64,000 bases of DNA from contig JAPOXA010000110.1 in NCBI GenBank assembly GCA_026707325.1, positions 1-64,000 of the forward strand. The letters are read 5' to 3'. Under the pieces are notes generated by a model. It saw nothing but the letters and a program-made list of their open reading frames with translations. It searched no databases and had not been told where the DNA came from. The stretch is from Acidobacteriota bacterium. GTDB lineage: Bacteria; Acidobacteriota; Thermoanaerobaculia; Multivoradales; Multivoraceae. Below are positions 18,180 through 27,600 of this stretch, one piece after another; position 1 is the first letter of the stretch; each line of letters starts with the position of its first letter. A program made the translations under genes and the position numbers.

Positions 18180-21100
18180 ATGGGCGCCGCGCGTCCGGGC
18201 GGACCCCTGCCGAGCCTTCGTCACTACTGGCGGTCGAACGTCGCCGTGGTGCTGACCGCGGCGGTCGCGACCTCCGTTCTGACCGGCGCGTTGATGGTTG
18301 GCGACTCGGTGCGGGGAAGCCTGCGCCAGCTCACCCTCGACCGGCTGGGCGGCATCGATCACGCGCTGCTCGGCGCCGGCTTCTTCCGTGAGCGCCTGCG
18401 GGACGAGCTGGCGGCCTACGGGCAGTTCTCGGCCCGCTACGGGCCGGTGTCGGCAGCCATCCTCATGCAGGGCAGCGTGGTCGAACCCGAGAGCGGTCGG
18501 CGTGCCGCCCGGGTCAACGTGCAGGGGATCGACGACGAGTTCGCCGCCTTCTTCCCGGGCCGCGAGGAGGCGCTCGACCTGTCCCGGCCCGAGGGCCAGC
18601 TCTTCGCGTCGCTGGCGGTCAATCGTTCGCTCGCCGAGGCACTCGCCGTCGAGCCGGGCGATTCGGTCGTGCTCTATCTGGAGCGACCGAGCGAGGCGCC
18701 GCGGGCCAGCCTGATGGGGGAGAAGGACCCGGAGGACCAGTTGGAGAGCGTGCGGCTGAGCGTCGTCTCGGTGCTCGACGACGCCGGCCCGGGGAGCTTC
18801 GGGCTGGCGCCGCACCAGAACCAACCGCTGGTCGGCTACGCGCGGCTGCGCGATCTCCAGCGGGAGCTGGATCGCCGCGGGCTGGCGAACGCGCTGCTCG
18901 TCGGCGAGCGCGCCGGGGCGGGAGACGGCGCCGAGGCCGATCCCGAGGCCGCGGTCCTGGACCTTGAGCGGTGGATCCGCTCCCAGGCCCGGGCGGAGGA
19001 CTTCAGCCTCGCGTTCGTCGAGGCGGAGGACCACCTGCGGGTCGCCACGTCGCAGATCGTGTTCGGGGAGGAGCTCGCCGCGGCCGTAGAGGTATTGGCG
19101 GCCGACGCGGGCGTCGAGGCGCTCGGCGTCTCGACCTACCTCGCCAACCGCGCCGCGGCGGAGAACGGCTCGGCGGCACCGTACTCGACGATCGCCGCGC
19201 TCGACACCGGGAGAGCCGGGGAACTCGGCGTGCTGCGGCTCGCCGACGGTCGAGCTGCGCCCGCGCTCGGGCCGGGCGAGGTGCTCGTCAACACGTTCCT
19301 GGCGGAAGACCTCGAGATCGGAGAGGGCGACCGGCTGGAGGTCGACTACTTCGTCGTCGGCGACCGCGAACAGTTGGTCGAGCGGACAGTGCGGACCACG
19401 GTCGCCGGAGTCGTCGAGATGGCGGGCTGGGCCGCGGACCGCGACCTGACACCCGATTTTCCCGGCGTCGCCGACGCCGACAACATGAGCGACTGGGACC
19501 CGACCTTTCCGGTGAATCTCGGCCGCATCCGGGACCGGGACGAGGCGTACTGGGACGAGTACCGCGGCACACCGAAGCTGTTCGTCGACCTGGACTACGG
19601 CGCCGAGCTCTGGTCCAGCCGCTTCGGCCTCCTGACCTCGTTGCGGTTGCTGCCGGCCGAAGGGAGCGATCCGGCTCGGCTCCGGATCGCCCTTGAAGCG
19701 GAGGCGCCGGCCAGCATCGCGCTCCACGCGGCGGGCCTGGCGGTCGAGCCGGTCAAGGCCGCGGGCCTGCGCGGCGCCACCGGCGCTACGGACTTCGGAG
19801 GCCTGTTCATCGGTTTCAGCCTGTTCCTGATCGTCTCCGCGGCGCTGCTGGTGGGCCTGTTCTTCCGTCTGGGAACGGAGAGCCGCGCCAGCGAGATGGG
19901 CCTCCTGCTGGCCCTCGGCCACGGCATCAGGCGGGTGCGGCGTCGCTTCCTGCTGGAAGGCGCTCTGCTCGGCGGTGCGGGCGTCCTGCTCGGCCTGGGC
20001 GGAGCGGTGCTCTACGCCGGCGCGATGATGGCCGCGCTCCGCACCCTGTGGCGCTCGGCCGTGGGTTCGAGCCACCTGTACCTGCATGTCGAGCCGCTGA
20101 CTCTGGCGCTGGGCGGGGCGGGCTCGCTCCTCGTCGTGTTCTTCGCGATCCGGGGCGCGGTTGGCCGGCTGGCGGCGGTCTCGCCCATCCGGCTGCTGCG
20201 GGGAGAAACCGCCGAACTGCCGGCGACGGTTTCCGCGCCGGGCCGCAGGGCGCGCTGGACGAGGGGAATCGCCGGCGGCCTCGCGGTGGCCCTGCTGGGC
20301 GGGTCGGCGGCCGCCCCGGCGTCGGCGGCCGCCTACCTGTTCTTCTCGGGCGGGGCCTGCCTGCTGGTCGCGGGGCTCGCCGGCTTCACGCTGTGGCTCC
20401 GCCGCCGCCCCGAGGCGCCCCTTCGCGGCTGGTCCTGGCGGACCGGGTCGAGCATGGCGGCCGCGAACGCTTCGCTCAACCCGGGCCGGAGCCTGCTCTG
20501 CGCCGCTCTGGTTGCGAGCGCGTCGTTCGTCATCGTGGCCGTGGGCGCCTATGGGCTCCGCTTCGGCGAGGAGACGCGGAACCTGGATTCGGGCGCCGGG
20601 GGATTCGACCTGGTCGCCGAGTCCGACGTCTCCATCCTCGCCGACCTGGCCAGCGTGGAGGGCCGCTACGACCTGGGTTTCGGGAGGGAGGCGTCGGACC
20701 TCGTCGGCGGGAACGAGATCGTCGCTTTCCGGACGGTGCCCGGGGACGACATCAGTTGCCTGAACCTGTTCCAGCCGGAGCGGCCGCGGCTGCTCGGCGC
20801 GCCGCCGGAGTTCGTCGAGCGCGGGGGCTTCCGCTTCCAGTCGCTCGTCGACCGGGCGGGGGACAATCCGTGGGCGCTGCTGGAGGAGGACCTGGGCCCC
20901 GGCGTGGTGCCGGCGATCGGAGACTTCAACTCGGTCATGTGGATCCTGCACTCGGGGTTGGGCCAGAGCATCGAGATGGAGACTGAGCGGGGCGAGACGA
21001 TCGAGCTGCGGCTGGTCGGGCTCCTGCGCAAGAGCGTGTTCCAGAGCGAACTCGTGATCTCCGAGGCGAACCTGGCGGAGCACTTCCCGAGCCGGACCGG

Positions 21101-21620
21101 AGCGTCGTACTTCCTCCTGCGGACGCCGGCAGGCGAGCGGGAGCGGACGATGCAGGAGCTCGAACGGACGCTCTCGGGTTTCGGCTTCGACGCCGTTCCC
21201 ATCGCCCAGCGCCTCCAGGCGTACCAGGCGGTCGAGAACACCTACCTCGGCACCTTCCAGACCCTGGGCGGCCTTGGCCTGCTGCTCGGCACGCTGGGCC
21301 TCTCGGTCGTCCTGCTGCGCAACCTGCTCGAACGCCGCGGCGAACTCGCGACCATGCAGGCGATCGGCTTCTGGCGGCGCGCCCTGGCGTGGCTGGTAGT
21401 GGCCGAGAACGGTCTGCTCCTGGCCGCGGGCGTCACCGTGGGCGCCGCTTCCGCGCTCGTCGCGGTGAGTCCGCACCTTCTTGGAGGTCACGCGCTGGTG
21501 CCGTGGTTCTCGCTTGGCCTCACCCTGCTTCTGGTGCTGGCGGCCGGCACGCTGGCCAGCCTTGCGGCGGTGAGGCGCGTCACTCGGGAGGACCTGCTGC
21601 CGGCGCTGCGCGGCGGCTAG
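18180..21620 (+). CDS. FtsX/MacB-type ABC transporter permease (large)
   Basis: 1146-residue permease with a first transmembrane helix near residues 20-38 followed by a long periplasmic region (MacB_PCD-like), a central membrane block with several helices (about residues 540-760), a second periplasmic domain, and C-terminal FtsX helices (about residues 1020-1140). The final block (TLGLSVVLLRNLLERRGELATMQAIGF) is the FtsX domain with the typical RRxELA(T/L) segment. This double-FtsX layout resembles lipoprotein releasers and secretion ABC systems. It pairs with the preceding ATPase. About twice the length of MacB, owing to the second periplasmic region. Substrate not predictable. Confidence 0.85.
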   Translation: MGAARPGGPLPSLRHYWRSNVAVVLTAAVATSVLTGALMVGDSVRGSLRQLTLDRLGGIDHALLGAGFFRERLRDELAAYGQFSARYGPVSAAILMQGSVVEPESGRRAARVNVQGIDDEFAAFFPGREEALDLSRPEGQLFASLAVNRSLAEALAVEPGDSVVLYLERPSEAPRASLMGEKDPEDQLESVRLSVVSVLDDAGPGSFGLAPHQNQPLVGYARLRDLQRELDRRGLANALLVGERAGAGDGAEADPEAAVLDLERWIRSQARAEDFSLAFVEAEDHLRVATSQIVFGEELAAAVEVLAADAGVEALGVSTYLANRAAAENGSAAPYSTIAALDTGRAGELGVLRLADGRAAPALGPGEVLVNTFLAEDLEIGEGDRLEVDYFVVGDREQLVERTVRTTVAGVVEMAGWAADRDLTPDFPGVADADNMSDWDPTFPVNLGRIRDRDEAYWDEYRGTPKLFVDLDYGAELWSSRFGLLTSLRLLPAEGSDPARLRIALEAEAPASIALHAAGLAVEPVKAAGLRGATGATDFGGLFIGFSLFLIVSAALLVGLFFRLGTESRASEMGLLLALGHGIRRVRRRFLLEGALLGGAGVLLGLGGAVLYAGAMMAALRTLWRSAVGSSHLYLHVEPLTLALGGAGSLLVVFFAIRGAVGRLAAVSPIRLLRGETAELPATVSAPGRRARWTRGIAGGLAVALLGGSAAAPASAAAYLFFSGGACLLVAGLAGFTLWLRRRPEAPLRGWSWRTGSSMAAANASLNPGRSLLCAALVASASFVIVAVGAYGLRFGEETRNLDSGAGGFDLVAESDVSILADLASVEGRYDLGFGREASDLVGGNEIVAFRTVPGDDISCLNLFQPERPRLLGAPPEFVERGGFRFQSLVDRAGDNPWALLEEDLGPGVVPAIGDFNSVMWILHSGLGQSIEMETERGETIELRLVGLLRKSVFQSELVISEANLAEHFPSRTGASYFLLRTPAGERERTMQELERTLSGFGFDAVPIAQRLQAYQAVENTYLGTFQTLGGLGLLLGTLGLSVVLLRNLLERRGELATMQAIGFWRRALAWLVVAENGLLLAAGVTVGAASALVAVSPHLLGGHALVPWFSLGLTLLLVLAAGTLASLAAVRRVTREDLLPALRGG

Positions 21621-21644
21621 GAGCCTGCGACGGTTTTGGCGGCT

Positions 21645-24293
21645 CTAGCCCTGGGGTTTCAGGTGGGTCTCGAACAGCTTGAGAATGCGGCGGTACTCGT
21701 CGAGCCAGCTTGAGGGTTCGACGAAGCCGTGGGCTTCGGCCGGATAGACGGCGAGTTCCCAGTCCTCCTTGCCGAGTTCGATCAGGCGCTGAACGAGGCG
21801 AACCGAGTCCTGGAACAGGACGTTGTCGTCCAGCATGCCGGTGCAGATGAGGAGGGGTTCCCGCAGGCCCTCGGCAAACTCGATCGGCGAGCTCCGCTCG
21901 TAGGCTTCGGGGTCGAGTTCCGGCGTGTTCAGGATGTTCGACGTGTAGCGGTGGTTGTAGTGGGCCCAGTCCGTCACCGGCCGGAGCGCCGCACCCGCCG
22001 CGAACAGTTCGGGGCGGCGGAACATCGCCATGAACGTGACGAAGCCACCATAGGAGCCGCCGTAGACGCCGATCCGTTCCCGGTCGACCCCGTGCTCGGC
22101 GACCAGGTAGTCGATGCCGTCGGCGAGATCCTCGACCTCGGGAGTGCCCATCTGCCGGTAGATCGCCGTGCGCCAGTCGCGGCCGTAGCCGGCGGAGGCG
22201 CGGAAGTCCATGTCGAGCACGACGTAGCCGCGACGGGCGAGCAGGGTGTGGAACATGAACTCACGGAAGTAGGAGGACCAACCCTGGTGGGCATTCTGGA
22301 GGTAGCCGGCGCCGTGCACGAAAACGACGGCGGGTCGTGGAGCTTCCGTGGGGCCGGGAGGCAGGTAGAGGCGGGCATGGACCGGGCGTTCGACGTGCGA
22401 GGAAGGCACCTCGACGAAGCGGGGCGGGACCCAGTCGATGGCGAGGAACTCCGGCGACGCCGTGTCGGTCAGGGGGATGGCCTCGGCGCCCGGCGATGCC
22501 TCCTGGAGCCAGAGTTCGGGCGGCCGGGTGGCGGTGGAATGGACGATCAGGAGATGGCGATCGTCCGGCGAGAGGAGGAAGGAGTTGAGCCCGCCGAGTG
22601 CGGTGACCTGTTCGATCGCGCCGGCGGCTGATTCCTGGACCGGCGCGCGGAAGATCTCGAAGACGCCCGGGTGATTCCGGTTCGCCTCGAAGTAGAGGAA
22701 GGCGCCGTCGGCCGAGAGCCGGGGCGAACGGACGACGAAGTCCCCGTCCGTGATCCGACGTCCTTCGCCGGTCGCCGTGTCCATCAGGTTGAGATGCGAG
22801 TAGCCGGTTTCCTCCGACAGGAAGAAGATCGTCCGGTCGTCCCGCAGCCAGCCGAGATCGCGAAAGGCGTAGTTGATCCAGGCCGGGTCGGTCATCCGGT
22901 GCAGGGGACGCAGTTCGCCGGCTTCGAGGTCGTCGGTTCCGAGGTCGATTCCGGCGATCCAGCGGTCCTTGTTGTCCACCGAGTAGACCTGCACGACGGC
23001 CCGTGTGCCGTCGCGGTTGAAGGACACCGGGCCGAAGCGGACCGGCCGGGGTCCGGGCTTCTCCTCACCGGTCTCCTCGTGGTTCTGTTCGACGGATTCC
23101 GGTTCGGCCTCGTCGGCGCCTTCGCCGCTGGCTGCTTGCTTCGCTGCCGCTTCCCGGGCCTCCTTCCGCTCGCGCGCCGCCTCGCGCAGGTCGGCCAACG
23201 GATCGTCCGCGATGCCCGGCAGCACGGAGAGGTCCACCGTCGCGGGCTCCGGGTCCTCGGCACGCAACAGGAGCAGCGTTTCGCCGGCAGCCTCCGACGT
23301 GCCGACCTTCGGCCGCACCTCCTCGACGTCCACCATCCCCGTGGCGGTGACGTAGTTCGGCATCCTGTCCCGGAGACCCTCGTCGCGCTCTTTCGGACGG
23401 GTTCGCACGATGAGGCGGTCGAGCGCGGGTGACAGCGTTGAGCCGGCGACTTCCACCTCCCTGCCCAGGTAGTGGGGAAGGGCCGGCCGGCTGGAGTCGC
23501 CGGTCTGCCGCTCCCTGAAGACCTCGAGGCTTCGTTCCTCGCGCTGGCGCCGCAGGCGGACGATCTCGAGCAGTCGCGGCTGCTGGCGCTCCAGGTAGCC
23601 GGCCCTGGCGTCCTGCTCGGAGCGCGCCTGCTCGGGCTCGTCTTCCGTGCGAACGTCGAACGGCTGCCACAGAAGGCCGGTTCTCCGCTCCCGCACGAAC
23701 CACACACCGATCCGCCGGAAGGCGAGGTCGCCGCCGACGGTGAAGAAGGGCGCGCTTTCCGGGGCGACGGTGCGGGTGATCTGGATCAGCCCGCCGTCAC
23801 GGTCCAGGTCGCGGACGAAGAGATCCCCGGCCTTGACGAAGACCCGGCGGCGTTGTTCGCGGTCCCAGTTGCCGCCGGCGCCGTCCGCGCCCGCGCGGTC
23901 GCGGTCGGAGACCCGGATCGTCTCGCGCGTGTCGAGGTCGACCCGGTAGAGGTCGCGGGTTTCCTCGCCCTCCCGCTTGCGCTGGAAGTAGACGCTGCCG
24001 CCCTCGCTGCTCCAGTACGGGCCCTCCGGCTGGCGGCCCAGCCAGTCGGGATGGGCCATGATCCGTTCGAGGGTGAGGTCGTCCTGGGCCCCCAGGGGAA
24101 GAACAGGCAGGAACAGGCCCGCGGCCAGGGCGGCCGCGCCAAAGCGGTGCCGGCCTTGCGGCCGGCACCTTGTCTCCCGGGGGTCAGAAGACCCCCGGAC
24201 ACGCGCCTTCGGCGCGCTCTCTCCGCGGGTCAGAAGACCCGCGGCAACAGACCCGCGCACCCAGTGGGCGGCCGCGGGCGGTCGAACGGGCAA
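21645..24293 (-). CDS. S9 family prolyl oligopeptidase (DPP IV-like)
   Basis: Serine peptidase with an N-terminal beta-propeller and C-terminal alpha/beta hydrolase. The nucleophile is in GGSYGGFVTF, the aspartate in GMLDDNVLFQ and the histidine in AEAHGFVEP, all in order. The secretion signal appears as FGAAALAAGLFLPVLPLGAQ, so the protein is probably periplasmic or outer-membrane associated and cleaves short peptides after Pro or Ala. The start is a problem: no ATG, GTG or TTG is in frame between the signal core and the hairpin array at 24146-24244. The only visible starts are GTG 24260 and TTG 24293, both without a ribosome binding site, so translation would have to run through all four hairpins. 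Confidence 0.85.
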   Translation of the reverse strand: MPVRPPAAAHWVRGSVAAGLLTRGESAPKARVRGSSDPRETRCRPQGRHRFGAAALAAGLFLPVLPLGAQDDLTLERIMAHPDWLGRQPEGPYWSSEGGSVYFQRKREGEETRDLYRVDLDTRETIRVSDRDRAGADGAGGNWDREQRRRVFVKAGDLFVRDLDRDGGLIQITRTVAPESAPFFTVGGDLAFRRIGVWFVRERRTGLLWQPFDVRTEDEPEQARSEQDARAGYLERQQPRLLEIVRLRRQREERSLEVFRERQTGDSSRPALPHYLGREVEVAGSTLSPALDRLIVRTRPKERDEGLRDRMPNYVTATGMVDVEEVRPKVGTSEAAGETLLLLRAEDPEPATVDLSVLPGIADDPLADLREAARERKEAREAAAKQAASGEGADEAEPESVEQNHEETGEEKPGPRPVRFGPVSFNRDGTRAVVQVYSVDNKDRWIAGIDLGTDDLEAGELRPLHRMTDPAWINYAFRDLGWLRDDRTIFFLSEETGYSHLNLMDTATGEGRRITDGDFVVRSPRLSADGAFLYFEANRNHPGVFEIFRAPVQESAAGAIEQVTALGGLNSFLLSPDDRHLLIVHSTATRPPELWLQEASPGAEAIPLTDTASPEFLAIDWVPPRFVEVPSSHVERPVHARLYLPPGPTEAPRPAVVFVHGAGYLQNAHQGWSSYFREFMFHTLLARRGYVVLDMDFRASAGYGRDWRTAIYRQMGTPEVEDLADGIDYLVAEHGVDRERIGVYGGSYGGFVTFMAMFRRPELFAAGAALRPVTDWAHYNHRYTSNILNTPELDPEAYERSSPIEFAEGLREPLLICTGMLDDNVLFQDSVRLVQRLIELGKEDWELAVYPAEAHGFVEPSSWLDEYRRILKLFETHLKPQG
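24146..24244. repeat. Array of four tandem perfect hairpins
   Basis: Four adjacent inverted repeats. The first (24146-24169) has 10-bp arms (GGTGCCGGCC) and loop TTGC. The second (24177-24198) has 9-bp arms (CCGGGGGTC) and loop AGAA. The third (24202-24216) has 6-bp arms (CGCGCC) and loop TTC. The fourth (24223-24244) has 9-bp arms (CCGCGGGTC) and loop AGAA. Hairpins two and four share the core GGGTC-AGAA-GACCC. They lie 53 bases past the stop of the minus-strand TPR gene and before the S9 signal peptide. They have no U-tract, so a simple intrinsic terminator is not shown; REP/BIME-like elements, mRNA-stability structures or an attenuator are alternatives. Confidence 0.85.
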
Positions 24294-24297
24294 GCTG

Positions 24298-25374
24298 TTA
24301 CAGGGACTCGAAGTACTCGATCATCGCCTGGGCGGTGGCTCCTTCCGGATGGTTGGGGGCCACTTCCAGGAACTTCCTGAACGTCTCGAGCGCCTTGTCG
24401 TTTTCCGACTGGGCGGCGTAGCAGAGGCCGAGCATGTTGAGCGCTTCGGGGTGATTCGGATTGAACCCGACGACCTGCTCCAGCTTCGACAGGGCTTCGG
24501 GAATCTTGCCGGCGTTGTAGAGGTCCGCTGCCTCGTTGTAGAGGTTCTTCGCGGCTTTCTCCGGATCCGTGTTCTGGAGGGACGCCAGGGCGGCTGCGGC
24601 CTTGTCGTCCATTCCCAGCGCGTTGTAGCCGGCGTAGAGGATCTGGTTCATGTTCTCCAGGTCCTCTCCCTCCGCGGCCACCTTCTCGGCGTACTCCACG
24701 GCCCGGACGTGGTCCTCCCGGAACGAGTAGACGCGGGCGAGTCCGCCCATCGCCGAGGTCAGGTCCGCCTTCCTCTCGAGGGCGCTCTGGAACATGAACT
24801 CGGCGGTCTCGTAGTCGCCCGAGTTCAGGGCGTTGCTGCCCTGGTTGTAGAGCTTGATCGCGCTGCCCCGGGCCTCGGCTTCCAAGTCCACGGCCTGATC
24901 GGGCTGCGGGATGCCGGCGGCCTCGAACTGCGCCGCCTGCTGCTTCAGGGCCTCGTCTTCCGAGGTCAGGTTCCAGTCACCGCCGCCGGGGAGCTGGCTG
25001 AGCCTGGTCTCGTTCCGGGCGGGGATGCGGACGTTGCCAACTCGCCGGGTCACGTAGCCTTCCTTCTTCAACTCGACGGTGAAACCGCCGCGCTCGTGCG
25101 TGACGACGTTCTTGATCATGATCCGGAACCGGCCGTTCTTTCCGGAGTGGTGCACCTCCCGGAAGGTGGGCGCCTCGGGGTTCGTGAAGATGATCTCCAC
25201 GCCCTCGATCGTTTCTCCGGTTGTGGCGTCGAAGATCTGACCCCACACGGTGCCCGGGAGCTGCGCCGCCGCGGGCGCGACGAGGGCGAGCGAAAGGCAG
25301 ATGCCGAGGGCGGCAGCGAAGAGTCCGGGCCGCGCCGGCTGCTCCAGGGTCCACGGTTCGCGAATCGGCTTCAT
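24298..25374 (-). CDS. Secreted TPR protein with carboxypeptidase-regulatory-like domain
   Basis: 358-residue exported protein. A signal peptide (hydrophobic core LFAAALGICLSLALVAPAA, cleavage near AAAQ) is followed by a CarboxypepD_reg-like beta-sandwich (TVWGQIFDATTGETIEG, about residues 45-130) and then several TPR repeats to the C-terminus (for example YNQGSNALNSGDYETAEFMF, ALSKLEQVVGFNPNHPEALN). Such proteins in Acidobacteria and Bacteroidota act as periplasmic or outer-membrane scaffolds. ATG 25374 is chosen over the longer ORF because of a GGAG ribosome binding site and an ideal signal peptide. The hairpin array and S9 peptidase gene follow on the same strand. Confidence 0.85.
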   Translation of the reverse strand: MKPIREPWTLEQPARPGLFAAALGICLSLALVAPAAAQLPGTVWGQIFDATTGETIEGVEIIFTNPEAPTFREVHHSGKNGRFRIMIKNVVTHERGGFTVELKKEGYVTRRVGNVRIPARNETRLSQLPGGGDWNLTSEDEALKQQAAQFEAAGIPQPDQAVDLEAEARGSAIKLYNQGSNALNSGDYETAEFMFQSALERKADLTSAMGGLARVYSFREDHVRAVEYAEKVAAEGEDLENMNQILYAGYNALGMDDKAAAALASLQNTDPEKAAKNLYNEAADLYNAGKIPEALSKLEQVVGFNPNHPEALNMLGLCYAAQSENDKALETFRKFLEVAPNHPEGATAQAMIEYFESL

Positions 25375-25483
25375 TGTCTTCTCCTTCGGCCGCACGGGCT
25401 CATGGCGGATCTGCTGGCGCGCGACGGGCCTCCTCCCGCCGGCGGACCTGGTTCCCGGAAGGGGCACTTAGAATAACAGAGCC

Positions 25484-26896
25484 GTGGTTGCGGATCCTGG
25501 CTCTCGCCTCGCGCGCCATCCGGCCTGGCCGAGGGTGCTGCAGATCTGCCGCGCAGCGGCGGAACGGGGCGGCTGCGTTCGCGTGGTGGGGGGCTGCGTA
25601 CGGGACGCGCTCCTCGACAGGTCGTTCGAGGAGTTCGATCTCGAAGCCTTCGGGATCGAGCCCGACGATCTCGACCGCATGCTGGAGGATCTGGGCATGC
25701 GGGTGGACCGGGTCGGCCGTGCCTTTTCGGTTCTCAAGCTCCGGGACATCCTCGTCGACATCGCCTTGCCGCGCCGGGAAGTCAGCATCGGGTCGGGCCA
25801 CCGCGACTTCCTCGTGGATGCGGACCCGCACATGACGGTCGAAGAGGCGGCTGAACGCCGCGACTACACGATCAACGCGATCTCCTACGAACCGCTGGCG
25901 GGCCGCGTCGACGATCCGCTGGGCGGCGCGGCCGATCTCGAGCGCGGCCGGCTTCGTCACGCCTCGCACCGGTTCTCGGAGGATCCCCTCCGGGTGCTGC
26001 GGGGGATGCAGCTAGTGGCCCGGCTGGGGCTCGAACCGGACCCGGATACGGCGGGTCTCTGTTCCGGGATCGACTGGCGCGAGCTGAGCGTCGAACGCGT
26101 GTTCGAGGAGTGGCGGAAGCTGCTCGTCCTGGGGGTCGAGATCGGACGAGGTCTTCGCTTCCTGCAGGCGACCGGTTGGATCGAGGCCTACCCGGAGCTC
26201 AAGGCCACCGTCGGCTGCGGGCAGGATCCGGAATGGCATCCCGAGGGCGACGTCTGGACCCATACGGGTCATGTCCTGGACGCTTTCGCGGTCGAGCGCC
26301 TGGGCGACGACGAGGAGGACCTGGTCGTCGGCCTGGCCTGTCTCTGCCACGACCTGGGCAAGCCCGCGACGACGCGCTTCGCCGACGGCCGGCTTCGTTC
26401 ACGGGGCCATGAGGCGGCCGGCGAGGCGCCCACGAGGAGTTTTCTGGCGCGGCTCACGAACCGCCGCAGCCTGGCGGACGACGTGGTGCGGCTGGTCGTC
26501 GATCACCTGAAACCGCGCCAGCTCTACCAGGGCGGCGCGGGGGACGCCGCCGTGCGCCGCCTGGCCCACCGGGTCAAGCGGATCGACCGGCTGGTGCGGC
26601 TTGCCCGTGCCGATGCCCGGGGCCGTCCGCCGCTGCCGCCGACGGACTGCGACGACTGCGACTGGCTGCTCGCCCGCGCGGAAGCGCTGCGGATCAGGGA
26701 TCAGGCGCCGCGGAAGCTGATCCTCGGCCGCGACCTGATCGACCGCGGTCTGACCCCCGGCCCCGAGATCGGGGACCTGGTGGATCGCTGCTATCAGGCA
26801 CAACTCGACGGGGCCTTCGAGGACCGGACCGCGGGCCTGCGTTTCCTCGATTCGCTGCTCCGGCGCCGGCCGGCTGCCTGGCGGGCGGAACCATGA
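25484..26896 (+). CDS. CCA tRNA nucleotidyltransferase with HD domain
   Basis: 470-residue class II nucleotidyltransferase. The N-terminal head contains GGCVRDALL and the metal-binding FEEFDLEAFG (DxE, common in this subgroup), followed by RRDYTINAI and the SEDPLRVLRGMQL segment. The C-terminal half has an HD phosphohydrolase motif (LCHDLGKP). It adds or repairs the 3'-CCA of tRNAs and hydrolyses terminal phosphates. GTG start at 25484 follows a TAGAAT hexamer by 9 bases. The gene overlaps the sigma factor gene by ATGA at its end, so the sigma factor may be co-expressed with it, an unusual partner. Function is confident; the nearby tRNA-Leu and tRNA-Pro genes already encode CCA. Confidence 0.9.
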   Translation: MVADPGSRLARHPAWPRVLQICRAAAERGGCVRVVGGCVRDALLDRSFEEFDLEAFGIEPDDLDRMLEDLGMRVDRVGRAFSVLKLRDILVDIALPRREVSIGSGHRDFLVDADPHMTVEEAAERRDYTINAISYEPLAGRVDDPLGGAADLERGRLRHASHRFSEDPLRVLRGMQLVARLGLEPDPDTAGLCSGIDWRELSVERVFEEWRKLLVLGVEIGRGLRFLQATGWIEAYPELKATVGCGQDPEWHPEGDVWTHTGHVLDAFAVERLGDDEEDLVVGLACLCHDLGKPATTRFADGRLRSRGHEAAGEAPTRSFLARLTNRRSLADDVVRLVVDHLKPRQLYQGGAGDAAVRRLAHRVKRIDRLVRLARADARGRPPLPPTDCDDCDWLLARAEALRIRDQAPRKLILGRDLIDRGLTPGPEIGDLVDRCYQAQLDGAFEDRTAGLRFLDSLLRRRPAAWRAEP

Positions 26897-27600
26897 CCGG
26901 CTCCTCCGGTGGCCGGACGAGCGAAACAAGGGCCGCCAGCGAGTCGTCCCTGCACCGAGAGGACGATGGCTTGCCCGCACAGAAACCGTCTGACGGGGAA
27001 TCGACCCGCGAGTCGACCGGTCTTCCCGAAGACGCCGAGTTCGTTCGACGTGCGGCGGCGGGTGACGGCAGCGCGTTCGAAGCCCTGGTGCTTCGCTACG
27101 AGACACCGCTCCGCAAGCTGGTCTACGGCTACGTCCTCAACTGGGAGGTCGCCGAGGACGTGGCCCAGGACGCGTTCCTGGTGGCCTACCGGAAGCTCGG
27201 CGATCTGGGAGAGTCGGCCGCGTTCAAGAGCTGGCTCTACCGGATCGCGATCAACCGGGCTCACGACGAGCTGCGCCGGTCGGCGCGTTGGGGCAGGCGG
27301 CTGGACCGGAACGTGGGGGAGGAGGCCCTCGCGGAGTTGCCGGCGGCCGGCGCGGAGTCGGCCGTCGAGTCGCGGCTGCTGCGGCGCGCCCTCGTGCGCG
27401 AGCTGGCGCGGCTGCCGAAGAGGCAGCGGACGGCGGTCGTGCTGAAGGACGTGGTGGGAATGAAGTACGTGGAGATAGCGGAGCTTCTGGGCTGTCCGAT
27501 CGGCACGGCGCAGATCCGGGTCCATCGGGGCCGCCGGAAGCTCCGGCGCCGGCTCGGCGAGCCGGGCTCCAGGGAAGAAGGAGGTAGAGGAGGTACCTGA
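26893..27600 (+). CDS. ECF-type RNA polymerase sigma factor
   Basis: 235 residues. After a disordered N-terminus of about 50 residues come region 2 (FEALVLRYETPLRKLVYGYV, EDVAQDAFLVAYRKL, WLYRIAINRAHDELRR) and region 4 (LPKRQRTAVVLKDVVGMKYVEIAELL, here quoted in part: LPKRQRTAVVLKDVVG; helix-turn-helix CPIGTAQIRVHRGRRKL). No region 1 or 3 is present. ECF factors redirect RNA polymerase to stress or metal-response genes and are usually held by a co-transcribed membrane regulator; the next ORF fits that position. Start overlaps the CCA-enzyme stop. The module leads straight into RND efflux genes, so control of efflux is likely. Confidence 0.9.
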   Translation: MTGSSGGRTSETRAASESSLHREDDGLPAQKPSDGESTRESTGLPEDAEFVRRAAAGDGSAFEALVLRYETPLRKLVYGYVLNWEVAEDVAQDAFLVAYRKLGDLGESAAFKSWLYRIAINRAHDELRRSARWGRRLDRNVGEEALAELPAAGAESAVESRLLRRALVRELARLPKRQRTAVVLKDVVGMKYVEIAELLGCPIGTAQIRVHRGRRKLRRRLGEPGSREEGGRGGT

